DNA of 64,000 nucleotides, taken from the NCBI GenBank assembly GCA_023957015.1, contig JAMLHR010000006.1, forward strand, positions 1-64,000, given 5' to 3'. Each line of letters opens with the position of its first letter. The stretch's first letter is position 1. The notes beneath the pieces are model-generated. The model saw only the letters and a list, made by a program, of their open reading frames with translations. It had not been told where the DNA came from and did no database searches. Of this stretch, positions 8,055-17,980 are shown piece after piece. The position numbers were made by a program, and so were the translations under genes. Origin of the DNA: Thermomicrobiales bacterium (GTDB taxonomy: Bacteria > Chloroflexota > Chloroflexia > Thermomicrobiales > UBA6265).

Positions 8055-9316
8055 GGTTCATTCCTCAAAGATACGTTGTTGCGCACGGCAACATAGATGT
8101 CGTTGACATTAGTCCCAGATTGGCCGGTGACAAACAGCGCACCGCGATCACCTAGATATCCGGCTGAGTTACTCTCAGCCAGAGCTACCCTGGCTGCATT
8201 CTCGTCATCGATCGTCTTGCCATCGACGATTCCACCAGCAGCACCCGAGTTGCCGTCGTCACCATCCGAGGCGAGGCTGGCAATCGTCCAGGCATCATCG
8301 CCGCGCAATGCCAGGGCGGCAATCAACGCGGCTTCACTGTTGCGACCACCACGACCGCTCCCATGCACTCTGCACGTGGCCTCGCCGCCGCCAATGAGTA
8401 TGTCAGCCGGGGAAGCCTGGCAGTCGGCGACCATCCTCTCACCGAGCGCACGAGCATCGCCGCGCCAATCGCGCCACGCAAACTCGACCGCGTACCCTTC
8501 TTCAGTAGCCGCATTGGCAATCGCGGTGAGCATCGTCTCGTTGTCAGCGATGATGCGAATCTCATCCCGGGAGGCATCGAGTTCGTCTTCCGGAACGGAA
8601 TCACCCAACAACGCCAGTCGCACCGACTCCGGCACGCGGTCTTCAATCCGGAAGTGCCGCATGATCTGCCAGGCAGTCTTGAGATCGCGTGGAGTGGGAA
8701 TCGTGAGTCCGCTGGCGATCACTGCCGGATCGTTGCCGAGCACATCGCTCAGTATCAAGGTGATACAGCGCGCATCACCCATCGCCCGGCGCAAGCCACC
8801 GCCTTTGACGGCGCTAAGCGCTCTCCGAACGGTGTTGAGCTGATGGATATCGGCACCGGCGAACATCAGCAATTCGGTTGTGACTTGAAGCTCGGCGAGC
8901 GAAACGCCATCGACCGGGACTTCCAGCAGCGCAGATCCACCGCCAGAAATAAGCGCAATAACGGTATCGTGGCTCTTCAAACCACTCACTGCGGAGACTA
9001 CCGCCTCACCGGCCTGAAGGCTGGCTCCAGTTGGTATCGGATGCCCTGCTTCATAGACATCGAAGCAGGTGAGATCGTCCCGCATTGTCGACTGCTTGGC
9101 TACAACAACACCGCGATCAATGCTCGCTCCAAGTGTCACTTGTGCAGCGAGCGCCATGGCCTCGGCGGCTTTACCGATAGCGACGACAACGATCCTGCCC
9201 GTACCGCGGAATCCACCGAGCGAACTCAGAGCCTCGGCCGTCACCGCGGTTGGCTCGACGCTCTCCAATCCACGTTCATAGAGCTGTTTGATGAGATCAA
9301 ACGCCGTTGTTGGCAT
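8051..9316 (-). CDS. Glycerate 2-kinase (GckA/TtuD, MOFRL family)
   Basis: A 421-residue protein of the DUF4147-MOFRL type, which phosphorylates D-glycerate at C2; older annotations call it hydroxypyruvate reductase. The N-terminal domain has AIGKAAEAMA and the ALISGGGSALLEVP loop, and the C-terminal MOFRL domain has GGGEATCRVHG with GRGGRNSEAAL and SDGDDGNSGAAGG. The ATG at 9316 is chosen because GAGGAG precedes it; it overlaps the rluD stop by 20 bases. A class V aminotransferase related to serine-glyoxylate chemistry lies at 18 kb, but a shared pathway is only a guess. Confidence 0.9.
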   Translation of the reverse strand: MPTTAFDLIKQLYERGLESVEPTAVTAEALSSLGGFRGTGRIVVVAIGKAAEAMALAAQVTLGASIDRGVVVAKQSTMRDDLTCFDVYEAGHPIPTGASLQAGEAVVSAVSGLKSHDTVIALISGGGSALLEVPVDGVSLAELQVTTELLMFAGADIHQLNTVRRALSAVKGGGLRRAMGDARCITLILSDVLGNDPAVIASGLTIPTPRDLKTAWQIMRHFRIEDRVPESVRLALLGDSVPEDELDASRDEIRIIADNETMLTAIANAATEEGYAVEFAWRDWRGDARALGERMVADCQASPADILIGGGEATCRVHGSGRGGRNSEAALIAALALRGDDAWTIASLASDGDDGNSGAAGGIVDGKTIDDENAARVALAESNSAGYLGDRGALFVTGQSGTNVNDIYVAVRNNVSLRNEP

Positions 9317-10277
9317 CGGCACTCTCCTCACGGAGCTGATCCAGCACATGCTGCAGGTCGGCTGGCAACGGCGCAGCAAATGTGCGCTTCTCCCCCGAAC
9401 CCGGCATCGCAAACGAAAGCGACTGCGCGTGCAGGAACTGGCGGTGCAGATCGAGTCGCTCAGCGACGCGCGCACTCACCTTGTTACCGTAGAGTCCATC
9501 TGCCACCACCGGGTGACCGATGAACGCCAGGTGGACACGGATCTGATGGGTGCGCCCGGTCTCGATCGTGACATCGAGCAATGTGCAATCCGAGAATCGC
9601 TCCACCACGATGAAGTGCGTGACCGCATCGCGACCGGAACGGGTGGTCGTCATCTGTTGGCGATTGGCGGAGCTACGACCGATCGGGGCATCGATTGTGG
9701 CGGAATCCTCTTCCACCACACCCGTGACCAATGCAAGATATTTCTTCTCCACCTGGCGGGCCTGCCACTGCTCGACCAGCGTGGTCTGGGCGCGATCCGA
9801 CTTGGCGATGACCATGATGCCTGACGTGTCCTTGTCCAGGCGGTGGATGATGCCGGGTCGCGTGCTGCCTTGAATGGAGATCTCGGGGGCATGGTAGAGA
9901 ACGGCATTCACCAGCGTGCCGTGAGAATGCCCGGCCGCCGGATGCACAACCAAACCCGCAGGTTTGTTGATCATGAGAATGTCGGCATCCTCATAGACAA
10001 CATCCAGGGGAATATCTTCGGCGAGGAGTTCCGTTTCCTCGACCTCCGGCAACTCCACGGTCACAACTTCACCAGGTGTCACCTTGAAGCTGGGACGTCG
10101 CACCAGACCGTCGACCAGCACTGAACCATCGGTGATCAACTGCTGCAAGTAGGTGCGGCTGAGTTCCGGCAGTTCGTCGGCAACGTACTTGTCCAGCCGC
10201 GTTCCCAGATGCTCACGTTGAGGAAATAGTTCGATCAGCTCTTGCTGATCCTCGCCCTGAGGGATAATCGAAATCAT
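9297..10277 (-). CDS. rluD: RluA-family 23S rRNA pseudouridine synthase (RluD-like)
   Basis: A 326-residue enzyme that isomerises uridine to pseudouridine in large-subunit rRNA. An N-terminal S4 RNA-binding domain (LDKYVADELPELSRTYLQQL, about residues 30-75) precedes the catalytic domain, where the active-site aspartate is in HRLDKDTSGIMV. The C-terminal block TGRTHQIRVHLA is typical of the family. It overlaps lspA by four bases, an arrangement seen in many bacteria (lspA-rluD). The RluD rather than RluC assignment rests on gene order and the S4 domain. Confidence 0.93.
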   Translation of the reverse strand: MISIIPQGEDQQELIELFPQREHLGTRLDKYVADELPELSRTYLQQLITDGSVLVDGLVRRPSFKVTPGEVVTVELPEVEETELLAEDIPLDVVYEDADILMINKPAGLVVHPAAGHSHGTLVNAVLYHAPEISIQGSTRPGIIHRLDKDTSGIMVIAKSDRAQTTLVEQWQARQVEKKYLALVTGVVEEDSATIDAPIGRSSANRQQMTTTRSGRDAVTHFIVVERFSDCTLLDVTIETGRTHQIRVHLAFIGHPVVADGLYGNKVSARVAERLDLHRQFLHAQSLSFAMPGSGEKRTFAAPLPADLQHVLDQLREESADANNGV

Positions 10278-10774
10278 GTAACGTCTTCCTGTAATGATGA
10301 ACTCTCGCCCGTGCGCCAGAGGAGTATGAACAACAGCACTGCTCCCACGCTGATACAGGCATCGGCCAGATTGAATTTCCAGAATCGTCCTACCGCGACG
10401 TAATCAACGACATATCCGCGCACAATACGATCGACCGCATTGCCCATGGCACCACCAACGATGAGGCAGATCGCCACCGCCATCGGCAGATCGCGCCCGG
10501 CAAATCGCCACACGAAGAAGAGACCTACGCCGATAGCGATGATCGCCACTGCGGCAAAGAGCGCGGTTGCGCTCTGAAACAAGCCGAAGGCTGCGCCCCG
10601 ATTCTCGAGGTACTCCAACGCGAAGAGCCTGCCCAACACCTCGATACGATGCTGATCGGCATCGGGACCAATCAACCGGATCATCGCTCGCTTGAGCAGT
10701 TGATCCAGCAGTGCGATACCCAGTATCAGGGAGACTAGCCACAGAAATCGCCGCAGGTGATGTTCGCGTGGCAC
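10274..10774 (-). CDS. lspA: Lipoprotein signal peptidase (signal peptidase II)
   Basis: A 166-residue membrane aspartyl protease that removes signal peptides from diacylglyceryl-prolipoproteins. Four hydrophobic segments are visible. The conserved block ENRGAAFG and the two catalytic aspartates, in GNAVDRIVRGYVVDY and FNLADACI, are intact. It heads the operon with rluD. A divergent promoter region of about 85 bp separates it from murG, where a TATAAT lies at 10816-10821 on the plus strand. Confidence 0.95.
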   Translation of the reverse strand: MPREHHLRRFLWLVSLILGIALLDQLLKRAMIRLIGPDADQHRIEVLGRLFALEYLENRGAAFGLFQSATALFAAVAIIAIGVGLFFVWRFAGRDLPMAVAICLIVGGAMGNAVDRIVRGYVVDYVAVGRFWKFNLADACISVGAVLLFILLWRTGESSSLQEDVT

Positions 10775-10861
10775 TCGATCCTCCTGATCCGTTCATGCGA
10801 TTATCGCACGCGCTCTATAATGCCGATGGAAAACGAGTAGCGCCGCTCAGTTGAGGATGCC

Positions 10862-12001
10862 ATGCCAGACACACCGAACCCTCTCAAACTCATCATCGCC
10901 GGTGGTGGTACCGGTGGACATGTGCTCCCGGCGGTTGCCGTTCTGGATGAGCTGCATAGTCGCGGTGTGGCGATGGATGTGCTCTGGATCGGCAGCGAGG
11001 CAGGCGTCGAACGCACCTTCGCGGAGCAGAAAGGTATCCCCTTCCGGGCCATCAAGACGGGCAAACTACGTCGTTACCTCTCGCTGGACAACGTCAAAGA
11101 CGCGCTGCGCGTACCCATCGGCACCGTCCAGGCATGGAACATCATTCGGGACTTCGGTCCGGATGTGATCTTCAGTACCGGCGGCAGTGTCAGCGTCCCC
11201 AGCGTCTGGGCGGGAAGTCGTCGGGCTCGCGTGCTCACTCACGAGCAAACCGCGCAGGTTGGTATCAGCAATCGCATGGCGGCGAGGTTCGCCCATCGAT
11301 TCGCCTGCAGCTACGAGGAGACCGCGGTCATCGCCCGCACGATGCACAAGGACGTGGTGGTTACCGGCAATCCGGTACGCAAGGCGCTGACGACCGGAGA
11401 CCGCCAGCGAGGGCTGGAACGATTCGGTTTCACCGCGGATTTACCGGTGCTCTTCGTCACGGGGGGTGCTCGCGGTGCCAGCGCGATCAACGAGCGCATT
11501 GAAGCAATGCTGCCTGGCATTCTCGAGGTCACTCAGATCATCCATCAAACCGGACCGGCGGATGCAAACCCGGATTTCGCGCGATTGAGTGCGCTGCGTC
11601 AATCGCTCCCCGAGAACATCCGTGACCGCTATCAGGTGCGGGCGATGATCACCGATGAAATGGCCGATATCTATGCCATGGCGAGTCTGGTCATCGGGCG
11701 GTCCGGTGCGGGCACAGTGGCAGAACTGTCCTATCTTGGTCTGCCCGCGATCCTCATTCCGCTTGGTGGCACATGGGGTGACGAGCAGCGCAAGAACGCC
11801 GCGTTACTCGCAAATGCCAATGCGGCGGTGGTACTGGAGCAGGAAGAGACGCCCGCTGCCAAACTGGAATCTACCATTCGCGAGCTATTAAGCGACACCG
11901 ATCGACTCGGTGCGATGGCTGCGAACGCCGAAGCATTGGGTCGCGGTGACGCCGCCGCAAATGTTGCGGATCAGTTGCTGGAGTTGGCCGGGCGAACGTA
12001 G
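10862..12001 (+). CDS. murG: UDP-N-acetylglucosamine--lipid I transferase MurG
   Basis: A 379-residue GT28 glycosyltransferase that adds GlcNAc to lipid I to make lipid II on the inner face of the membrane. The N-terminal GGGTGGHVLPA loop (residues 13-23) binds the lipid diphosphate, and the C-terminal GRSGAGTVAELSYLGLPAIL with LIPLGGTWGDEQRKNA binds UDP-GlcNAc. The start at 10862 follows TTGAGGA. Unlike in most bacteria it stands alone here, away from any dcw (mur/fts) cluster, and converges on radA with only 33 bases between them. Confidence 0.95.
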   Translation: MPDTPNPLKLIIAGGGTGGHVLPAVAVLDELHSRGVAMDVLWIGSEAGVERTFAEQKGIPFRAIKTGKLRRYLSLDNVKDALRVPIGTVQAWNIIRDFGPDVIFSTGGSVSVPSVWAGSRRARVLTHEQTAQVGISNRMAARFAHRFACSYEETAVIARTMHKDVVVTGNPVRKALTTGDRQRGLERFGFTADLPVLFVTGGARGASAINERIEAMLPGILEVTQIIHQTGPADANPDFARLSALRQSLPENIRDRYQVRAMITDEMADIYAMASLVIGRSGAGTVAELSYLGLPAILIPLGGTWGDEQRKNAALLANANAAVVLEQEETPAAKLESTIRELLSDTDRLGAMAANAEALGRGDAAANVADQLLELAGRT

Positions 12002-12034
12002 TCTACAACATATCGCCGCATGTCAAATGCGTCG

Positions 12035-13411
12035 CTACGAACGTGACGCTTCGATCGCTTCGGCGGCCGTACCAACCTGGATGATCTCCATCCCCAACGT
12101 GCTCGGTGCAGGTGTCACGCCCGAACGTGCCGGAACCAGAGCCTTACGGAAACCAAGTCGCGATGCTTCCTGGATGCGTCGCTCAAGCTGGGAAACGGTA
12201 CGTAGCTCTCCGGACAGTCCGATCTCACCGATGCAGACGATACCGGGATCAACCGGGATATCGCGCAGACTACTGGCGATCGAGACAGCGACCGCCAGAT
12301 CGGAGGCCGGCTCCTGTATACGTAAACCTCCGACGACATTGGCATAGACATCCTGCGTGCCCAGCCCAAGTCCGACCCGCTTCTGCAGCACGGCCACCAG
12401 CAGTTGCAGGCGACTGTTATCCAGTCCGTTGGCGGAACGGCGCGGCATAGAGTAGTTCGTTGGCGTCGCAAGCGCCTGAACTTCCACCAGAATCGGTCGG
12501 GAACCCTCCATCGTCACTGCCACCGTACTGCCCGGAGCGCGCGAGGCTCGCTCCTCCAGGAACGCCTCCGACGGATTGCGCACCTCCCGCAATCCCGAAC
12601 CAGCCATCTCGAAGACACCGACCTCATCCGTTGATCCAAATCGATTCTTCACCGCCCGCATGATGCGGTACTGATGAAAACGATCTCCCTCGAGATAGAG
12701 CACGGCATCCACCATATGCTCCAACACACGCGGACCAGCGATGGCCCCCTCTTTGGTGACGTGTCCGATGATGAACACCGGTACACCAGAGGACTTGGCC
12801 CACTGCATGATCCGACCGGTGCTTTCGCGTACCTGAGAGACGCTGCCAGCGGTCGAATCGAGCTCATCGATCATCACGGTCTGAATCGAGTCAACAACCA
12901 GCAGGCTGGGGCGGACATCGTCCGCGACTCCGAGGATCGTATCAAGATCGGTCTCCGCCATCAGCAAAACATTGGCGGAGTCGACGCCAAGTCGATCTGC
13001 GCGCAGCTTGATCTGCTGCACACTCTCCTCACCACTGACGTAGATGACATGTGCTCCATCGTTCGCCAACTGACCGGCTGCCTGGAGAATCAGGGTGGAT
13101 TTGCCAATACCAGGATCGCCGCCGATCAGCACCAGGGCACCCGGCACGAGTCCACCACCGAGCACGCGATTGAACTCAGAGATACCGAGCGGAATACGAG
13201 ACTCCCCCTGCGGTGCGATCTGGCTGAGTGGCGTGAGGCGAGATTCAGCGTCTATGAGTCGAACGCGGTTGCCTTTGCCGGTACTTTCGGCGCGAACACC
13301 CAATGTCTCCACCATCGTGTTCCACTCGCCGCATCCCGGACAGCGGCCCAAGAACGCCGGACTGGAGGCACCACATTGTTGGCAGATCCAGGTTGTTCGC
13401 TTCTTCGCCAT
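12035..13411 (-). CDS. radA: DNA repair protein RadA (Sms)
   Basis: A 458-residue RecA-like helicase that drives branch migration in recombination repair. A C4 zinc finger (CQQCGASSPAFLGRCPGCG, residues 10-28) opens the protein; Walker A GGDPGIGKSTL and the RadA-specific KNRFGSTDEVG follow, and the C-terminal Lon-protease-like domain lacks the serine dyad, as is normal. GAGGAA precedes the ATG. It follows clpC on the same strand after 126 bases, but two hairpins in that gap suggest separate transcription; clpC-radA linkage is common in Firmicutes as well. Confidence 0.97.
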   Translation of the reverse strand: MAKKRTTWICQQCGASSPAFLGRCPGCGEWNTMVETLGVRAESTGKGNRVRLIDAESRLTPLSQIAPQGESRIPLGISEFNRVLGGGLVPGALVLIGGDPGIGKSTLILQAAGQLANDGAHVIYVSGEESVQQIKLRADRLGVDSANVLLMAETDLDTILGVADDVRPSLLVVDSIQTVMIDELDSTAGSVSQVRESTGRIMQWAKSSGVPVFIIGHVTKEGAIAGPRVLEHMVDAVLYLEGDRFHQYRIMRAVKNRFGSTDEVGVFEMAGSGLREVRNPSEAFLEERASRAPGSTVAVTMEGSRPILVEVQALATPTNYSMPRRSANGLDNSRLQLLVAVLQKRVGLGLGTQDVYANVVGGLRIQEPASDLAVAVSIASSLRDIPVDPGIVCIGEIGLSGELRTVSQLERRIQEASRLGFRKALVPARSGVTPAPSTLGMEIIQVGTAAEAIEASRS

Positions 13412-13445
13412 CGTGTTCCTCGTACCCAGCCAATTAACCGCGGAG

Positions 13446-13476
13446 GGGCGGATCCGACCGCAGTCGGTATCCGCCC
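13446..13476. terminator. Hairpin between clpC and radA
   Basis: GGGCGGAT ... ATCCGCCC arms with an inner CCGAC/GTCGG-like pairing. No clear T-tract on either side, so the terminator role is tentative. Confidence 0.4.
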
Positions 13477-13498
13477 AAATTGTGCCATCAATAGCGCC

Positions 13499-13524
13499 AA
13501 CCCCGGGGACAAACCCCCGAGGTT
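13499..13524 (-). terminator. GC-rich hairpin just after clpC
   Basis: AACCCCGGGG pairs with CCCCCGAGGTT across a short loop, 14 bases beyond the clpC stop. No T-run follows. Confidence 0.4.
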
Positions 13525-13537
13525 ACGCGTGCATTCG

Positions 13538-16039
13538 CTAGACCGTTACCAGCTCCTCTGCGTCGGATTGCCGCGGTGCCTCAACCGCCTTGAGCACGAT
13601 CTGGTCGTCCTCGTCATCGATGAGCACGGTGCTACCCGGAAGGAATCGCTGCTGCAGCATACCTTCCGCAAGAGGATCCTCGATCCGATTTTGGATGACG
13701 CGGCGGAGAGGACGAGCACCATAGGTGTGGTCGTAGCCTTCCTTACCGATCAGATCCTTCGCCTCATCCGTGATCTCGATCAGGATCTCGTGTTCCTTCA
13801 GCTGCATCTGCACCCGACTCATCTCCAGATCAACGATCTGGCGAATCTCTGGCTTGGTCAAACTCTGGAACACAATCGTGGTGTCGATACGGTTCAGGAA
13901 CTCCGGTCGGAAGGTCTGCTTCAATCGCTGCATGACCTTATCGTGCATTAGCGTATGCTCGCGCTGCTGCTCCTCCTGTTCGTCATCGCGAGAGACGAAC
14001 CCGAGCGTCATATCCTTGCTGATCTCGTCGGCACCGACATTGCTCGTCATGATAATGATGGTATTGCGGAAGTCGACCCGACGACCCTTGGCATCAGCAA
14101 GGGAACCATCCTCCATGATCTGGAGAAGCATATTGAACGCTTCCGGATGCGCCTTCTCGATCTCGTCCAGGAGGATCACCGAGTACGGCTTACGACGTAC
14201 AGCCTCGGTCAGCTGGCCGCCCTCCTCGTAACCAACGTAGCCTGGAGGTGCACCGACCAAACGGGCAACCGCGTGGCGCTCCATAAACTCGCTCATATCG
14301 ATCTTGATCAGGTGATCCTCGCTGCCGAAGATGAACTCCGCCAACGCTCGCGCCAGATAACTCTTCCCGACACCCGTGGGGCCAAGGAAGATGAACGAAC
14401 CGATCGGTCGTCGCGGATCCTTGATGCCAGCACGAGCACGTCGCACTGCCTTGGCGATGGTGGTTACAGCCTCGGACTGCCCCACGATCTTCTCGTGCAG
14501 CTCGTCCTCCATCTTGAGGAGTCGTTCGCTTTCCTGACCAGCGATACGCACCATCGGAATGCCGGTCCACATCGCGACGACTTCGGCGATGTCTTCCTCG
14601 GTGACATAGACCTCTTCGGAGTCCTGCGCTTCCTTGCGTTCTCGCTGCTGCTTCTCAATGCGATCGCGCAGCTTGCGCTCGCGATCACGGAGTTCGGCGG
14701 CCTCCTCGAAGGCGCGGGCATTGACCGCGTGTTCGAGTTCCTCCTGCACCTCCATCAGCGCCGAGAGCGATTCCTTAATCACACTCGGTGTGGCGGAGCG
14801 TTGCATGCGCACGCGACTGGCGGCTTCATCCACCAGATCGATCGCCTTATCCGGCATGAATCGATCGGTGACATACCGTGCCGCCAGATTGGCGGCGGCG
14901 GTAAGCGCCTCGTCGGAGATCTTGAGTCGATGATGATCCTCATAGAGGGAGCGCACACCGCGAAGAATCTCGATCGTGTCTTCAATTGATGGCTCATCGA
15001 CCTGCACCGGCTGGAAGCGACGCTCGAGGGCAGCATCGCGCTCGATGTACTTGCGATATTCATCCAGTGTGGTCGCGCCGATAGTCTGCATTTCGCCTCG
15101 CGCCAACGCTGGTTTGAGGATATTGGCGGCATCCACGGCACCTTCGGCCGCACCCGCACCCACGAGTGTGTGTAACTCATCGATGAAGAGGATCGCGTGG
15201 GTCTCCTTGACCTCGGCAACGATCTTCTTGAGGCGCTCCTCGAACTCGCCGCGGTACTTGGTTCCGGCAACAAGTGCGCCGATATCCAGAGATACCAATC
15301 GCTTACCCTGGAGCTGCTCCGGTACATCGTCGTTGACGATGCGCTGAGCCAATCCTTCGACGATCGCTGTCTTACCGACACCGGGTTCGCCGATCAACGC
15401 GGGGTTATTCTTGGTACGGCGCGAGAGAATCTGCATGACTCGATCAATCTCGAGGCTACGACCGACCAATGGTCCAAGCCGATTGGTTCGCGCCGCCTCG
15501 GTAAGATCGAATCCCATGGAATCCAGGAACGGTGTTTTGCTCTCACGCGGAGCGCCACCCTTACTCTGCGCTCCCGTTGAAAGCTGCTGCGGTGGTGCCT
15601 GGCTGACAACCTGCATCACCTGGGTACGCACACGCTCCAGGTTCACTCCCAGGCTCTCGAGCACACCGGCGGCGATACCTTCACCCTCGCGGACAAGTCC
15701 CAGGAGGAGGTGTTCCGTACCGATGTAATGGTGATTCAGACGCCGGGCTTCATCGATAGCAAGCTCGAGTACCTTCTTCGCCCGTGGTGTGAGCCCAAGC
15801 TCACTTGTGACCATGCTGTCACCGCGACCGATGATGAACTCTACCGCCGAGCGAACCTTACTGAGCTGCACGCCCATGTTCGCCAATACCTTTGCGGCAA
15901 CACCATCGTTTTCACGCACTAACCCGAGAAGCAAGTGTTCGGTGCCAATGTAATTATGATTGAACCGCTGTGCTTCTTCCTGGGCGAGCGTGAGGACCTT
16001 GCGAGCGCGATCCGTAAACTTTTCGAACTGCTCTGCCAT
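13538..16039 (-). CDS. clpC: ATP-dependent Clp protease ATP-binding subunit ClpC
   Basis: An 833-residue Hsp100 unfoldase that feeds substrates to ClpP. Two Clp_N repeats (both containing [13 protein letters not shown] or [13 protein letters not shown]) occupy residues 1-150; the first AAA+ module has Walker [11 protein letters not shown], a UVR-like coiled segment near residue 430 ([17 protein letters not shown]) marks ClpC rather than ClpB, and the second AAA+ module has [11 protein letters not shown]. The start at 16039 follows GGGAGAG. No mcsA/mcsB or ctsR neighbour is present, so the Firmicutes-type control is absent here. Confidence 0.96.
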   Translation of the reverse strand: MAEQFEKFTDRARKVLTLAQEEAQRFNHNYIGTEHLLLGLVRENDGVAAKVLANMGVQLSKVRSAVEFIIGRGDSMVTSELGLTPRAKKVLELAIDEARRLNHHYIGTEHLLLGLVREGEGIAAGVLESLGVNLERVRTQVMQVVSQAPPQQLSTGAQSKGGAPRESKTPFLDSMGFDLTEAARTNRLGPLVGRSLEIDRVMQILSRRTKNNPALIGEPGVGKTAIVEGLAQRIVNDDVPEQLQGKRLVSLDIGALVAGTKYRGEFEERLKKIVAEVKETHAILFIDELHTLVGAGAAEGAVDAANILKPALARGEMQTIGATTLDEYRKYIERDAALERRFQPVQVDEPSIEDTIEILRGVRSLYEDHHRLKISDEALTAAANLAARYVTDRFMPDKAIDLVDEAASRVRMQRSATPSVIKESLSALMEVQEELEHAVNARAFEEAAELRDRERKLRDRIEKQQRERKEAQDSEEVYVTEEDIAEVVAMWTGIPMVRIAGQESERLLKMEDELHEKIVGQSEAVTTIAKAVRRARAGIKDPRRPIGSFIFLGPTGVGKSYLARALAEFIFGSEDHLIKIDMSEFMERHAVARLVGAPPGYVGYEEGGQLTEAVRRKPYSVILLDEIEKAHPEAFNMLLQIMEDGSLADAKGRRVDFRNTIIIMTSNVGADEISKDMTLGFVSRDDEQEEQQREHTLMHDKVMQRLKQTFRPEFLNRIDTTIVFQSLTKPEIRQIVDLEMSRVQMQLKEHEILIEITDEAKDLIGKEGYDHTYGARPLRRVIQNRIEDPLAEGMLQQRFLPGSTVLIDDEDDQIVLKAVEAPRQSDAEELVTV

Positions 16040-16209
16040 CCGGCTCTCCCGTCTATGATCTTGATTCGAGCGTGTCCCGAATCCTCGTGCGTACGTCTCG
16101 CGCTACCTTCACCAACGCGCATGGCGAGAACTGCGTTTCCGCGATAATTGCGTTTGGTTTCCTTAATCGTACTCCGTCACGCAAATTTGTGGAACCAGCG
16201 ATGGAAAAC

Positions 16210-16252
16210 CACAATCCGGAGGATATCCCAATGGGACATCCTCCGGATTGTG
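16210..16252 (-). terminator. Rho-independent terminator of rpsA
   Basis: A long hairpin with about 19-base arms (one mismatch) ends 31 bases beyond the rpsA stop, followed on the minus strand by GGTTTTCC. It is the strongest-looking terminator in this part of the window. Confidence 0.75.
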
Positions 16253-16282
16253 CAGTGTACCTGAATTATGACGACGAAGGTA

Positions 16283-17848
16283 CTACTTCTCTTCTTCGTC
16301 GGACTCCAGCAGATCGGCACCGAGCTTGGCGAAAGCCAGCTCCATGGCGCTCATGCCACTTTCGTCACCGAAGGTCTGAGTGGCATCAACCACCTCGTCT
16401 TCGGCCTTCTTGCGAGCGCGGCTTGGTCGCTTGGTCGCGGCCTTCTCGGCTCGAGCGGCGCGCTCTTCGAACGCGGCAACCTGCGCCTCACCGACTTCCT
16501 TGATATCGACTTCGGCGGCTTCCGGATTGACTTCGGTCGCGACAGCGGTTTCGCCATCCTCGCCTTCCGGCTCGTCCTGGCGGGTACCGACGAGGCCTTC
16601 AGCCTCAATGCGGGCGGCCAGCTCGGCCTTCAGCGCATCGCGCTCCTCAATAACAGCCTCACCGAAGACGGTGATGAGATCCTCATCCGGTGTATCGAGT
16701 GCGCGGCGCAGGGAAAGACCCATGCGGCGGCGCTGCGGGTCGATGCGGATAATGCGCAGGATCAGGTCCTGACCCTCGTGCACAACCTGCTTCGGATGCT
16801 GAATGCGCTCATCGGCAAGCTCGGAAACGTGAATCAGACCCTCGATACCATCTTCGATACGAGCGAACGCACCGAAGTTGGCGAGCTGGGTCACGGTGCC
16901 CTTGACGAGCTGACCGACCTCATAGCTGTTCTCCACGCGACTCCAGGGTTCTGCCTGGGTACGCTTGATGGAGAGCGCGATCTTCTTTTCGTTCGGGTTG
17001 ATACCGAGCACGTACACCTGAACTTCCTGCCCGATCTTGAGCAGTTCGTTTGGATGGCGCACGCGGCTCCAGCTGAGCTCGGAAAGGTGAACCAGTCCGT
17101 CAGCCCCGCCGATGTCAACAAAGGCACCGAAGTCGCAGATGGACGAAACAGTACCCGTGCGAACTTCACCTTCGGTGAGTTCCTGGATAAGGTTCTCCTT
17201 CATCGCATCGCGTCGCTCCTGAACAGCCTGGCGCTCAGAGAGGATAAGGCGATTGCGGTGACGGTTGATCTCGATCACCTTGAGCGGCAGCTTGGTACCA
17301 ATCAAGCGAGCCATATCGGCCTGCTTGGAGGACTCATCGCCACCACGGATCTCGCTCACCTGGCTGGCGGGCACGAAACCGCGCACACCATCCAGATTGA
17401 CCAGCAGACCGCCCTTGTTGTAGTTGACCACTTCCGCCTCGATGATATCGTTGGCTTCGTGAATCTCCTGCAACTTGCGCCAGCTCTTCTCCTGCTTGGC
17501 GCGGTCGATACTGACAACCGGGTGACCCTCGTTGTTCTCGGCCTGAACCACGAACACGAGCAGGGTATCGCCAACCTCGAGCTGCTCTTTTTCTTCCGAA
17601 GTAAGGCTGGAATACTCCTTCGATGGGACAATTCCCTCTGCCTTGGATCCAATGTCCACCAGCAGTTCATCCCGATCGACATGCATAATGGTGCCTTCCA
17701 GCACGTCACCATACTTCAGGGTCTTGTACCCGTGGGATGGATCGCTGAGGAAAGCCTCCATAAGGGCTGCGCCATCAAGCTCATCGAGATTCACTGGTGT
17801 GGTCTCGGTGACCTGCGCATCCTGCTCTTGAACGTCCGTTCCGTCCAT
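16283..17848 (-). CDS. rpsA: 30S ribosomal protein S1 homologue
   Basis: About 521 residues with four S1 RNA-binding domains: starting near GDVLEGTIMHV, NDIIEAEVVNY, GEVRTGTVSSICDFGAFVDI and GQLVKGTVTQLANFGAFARI. The third and fourth carry the strongest S1 signature (GLVHLSELS, GLIHVSELA). S1 helps mRNA bind the 30S subunit. A Lys/Arg/Glu-rich low-complexity tail of about 100 residues follows. The ATG at 17848 is chosen because AGGTAGG precedes it; an ATG/GTG nine codons earlier lacks one. A stop-free frame of equal length on the opposite strand is a codon-bias shadow. Confidence 0.92.
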   Translation of the reverse strand: MDGTDVQEQDAQVTETTPVNLDELDGAALMEAFLSDPSHGYKTLKYGDVLEGTIMHVDRDELLVDIGSKAEGIVPSKEYSSLTSEEKEQLEVGDTLLVFVVQAENNEGHPVVSIDRAKQEKSWRKLQEIHEANDIIEAEVVNYNKGGLLVNLDGVRGFVPASQVSEIRGGDESSKQADMARLIGTKLPLKVIEINRHRNRLILSERQAVQERRDAMKENLIQELTEGEVRTGTVSSICDFGAFVDIGGADGLVHLSELSWSRVRHPNELLKIGQEVQVYVLGINPNEKKIALSIKRTQAEPWSRVENSYEVGQLVKGTVTQLANFGAFARIEDGIEGLIHVSELADERIQHPKQVVHEGQDLILRIIRIDPQRRRMGLSLRRALDTPDEDLITVFGEAVIEERDALKAELAARIEAEGLVGTRQDEPEGEDGETAVATEVNPEAAEVDIKEVGEAQVAAFEERAARAEKAATKRPSRARKKAEDEVVDATQTFGDESGMSAMELAFAKLGADLLESDEEEK

Positions 17849-17980
17849 AAACCTACCTAAAACGAGAACTACCACCGTTGCAACGTGGATTCGGTTTCCC
17901 GGTCACAACAATAGACCCCCCACCTGGGAGTACATATGAAGAAATACTAGTACTTTTGGCTCAAAACCGCAATGCTGGCG

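Noticed and set aside
16268-17860. A 530-codon open frame on the plus strand
   Set aside because: It is exactly antisense to rpsA, which has clear S1 domains; the frame stays open because of codon bias on the real strand.
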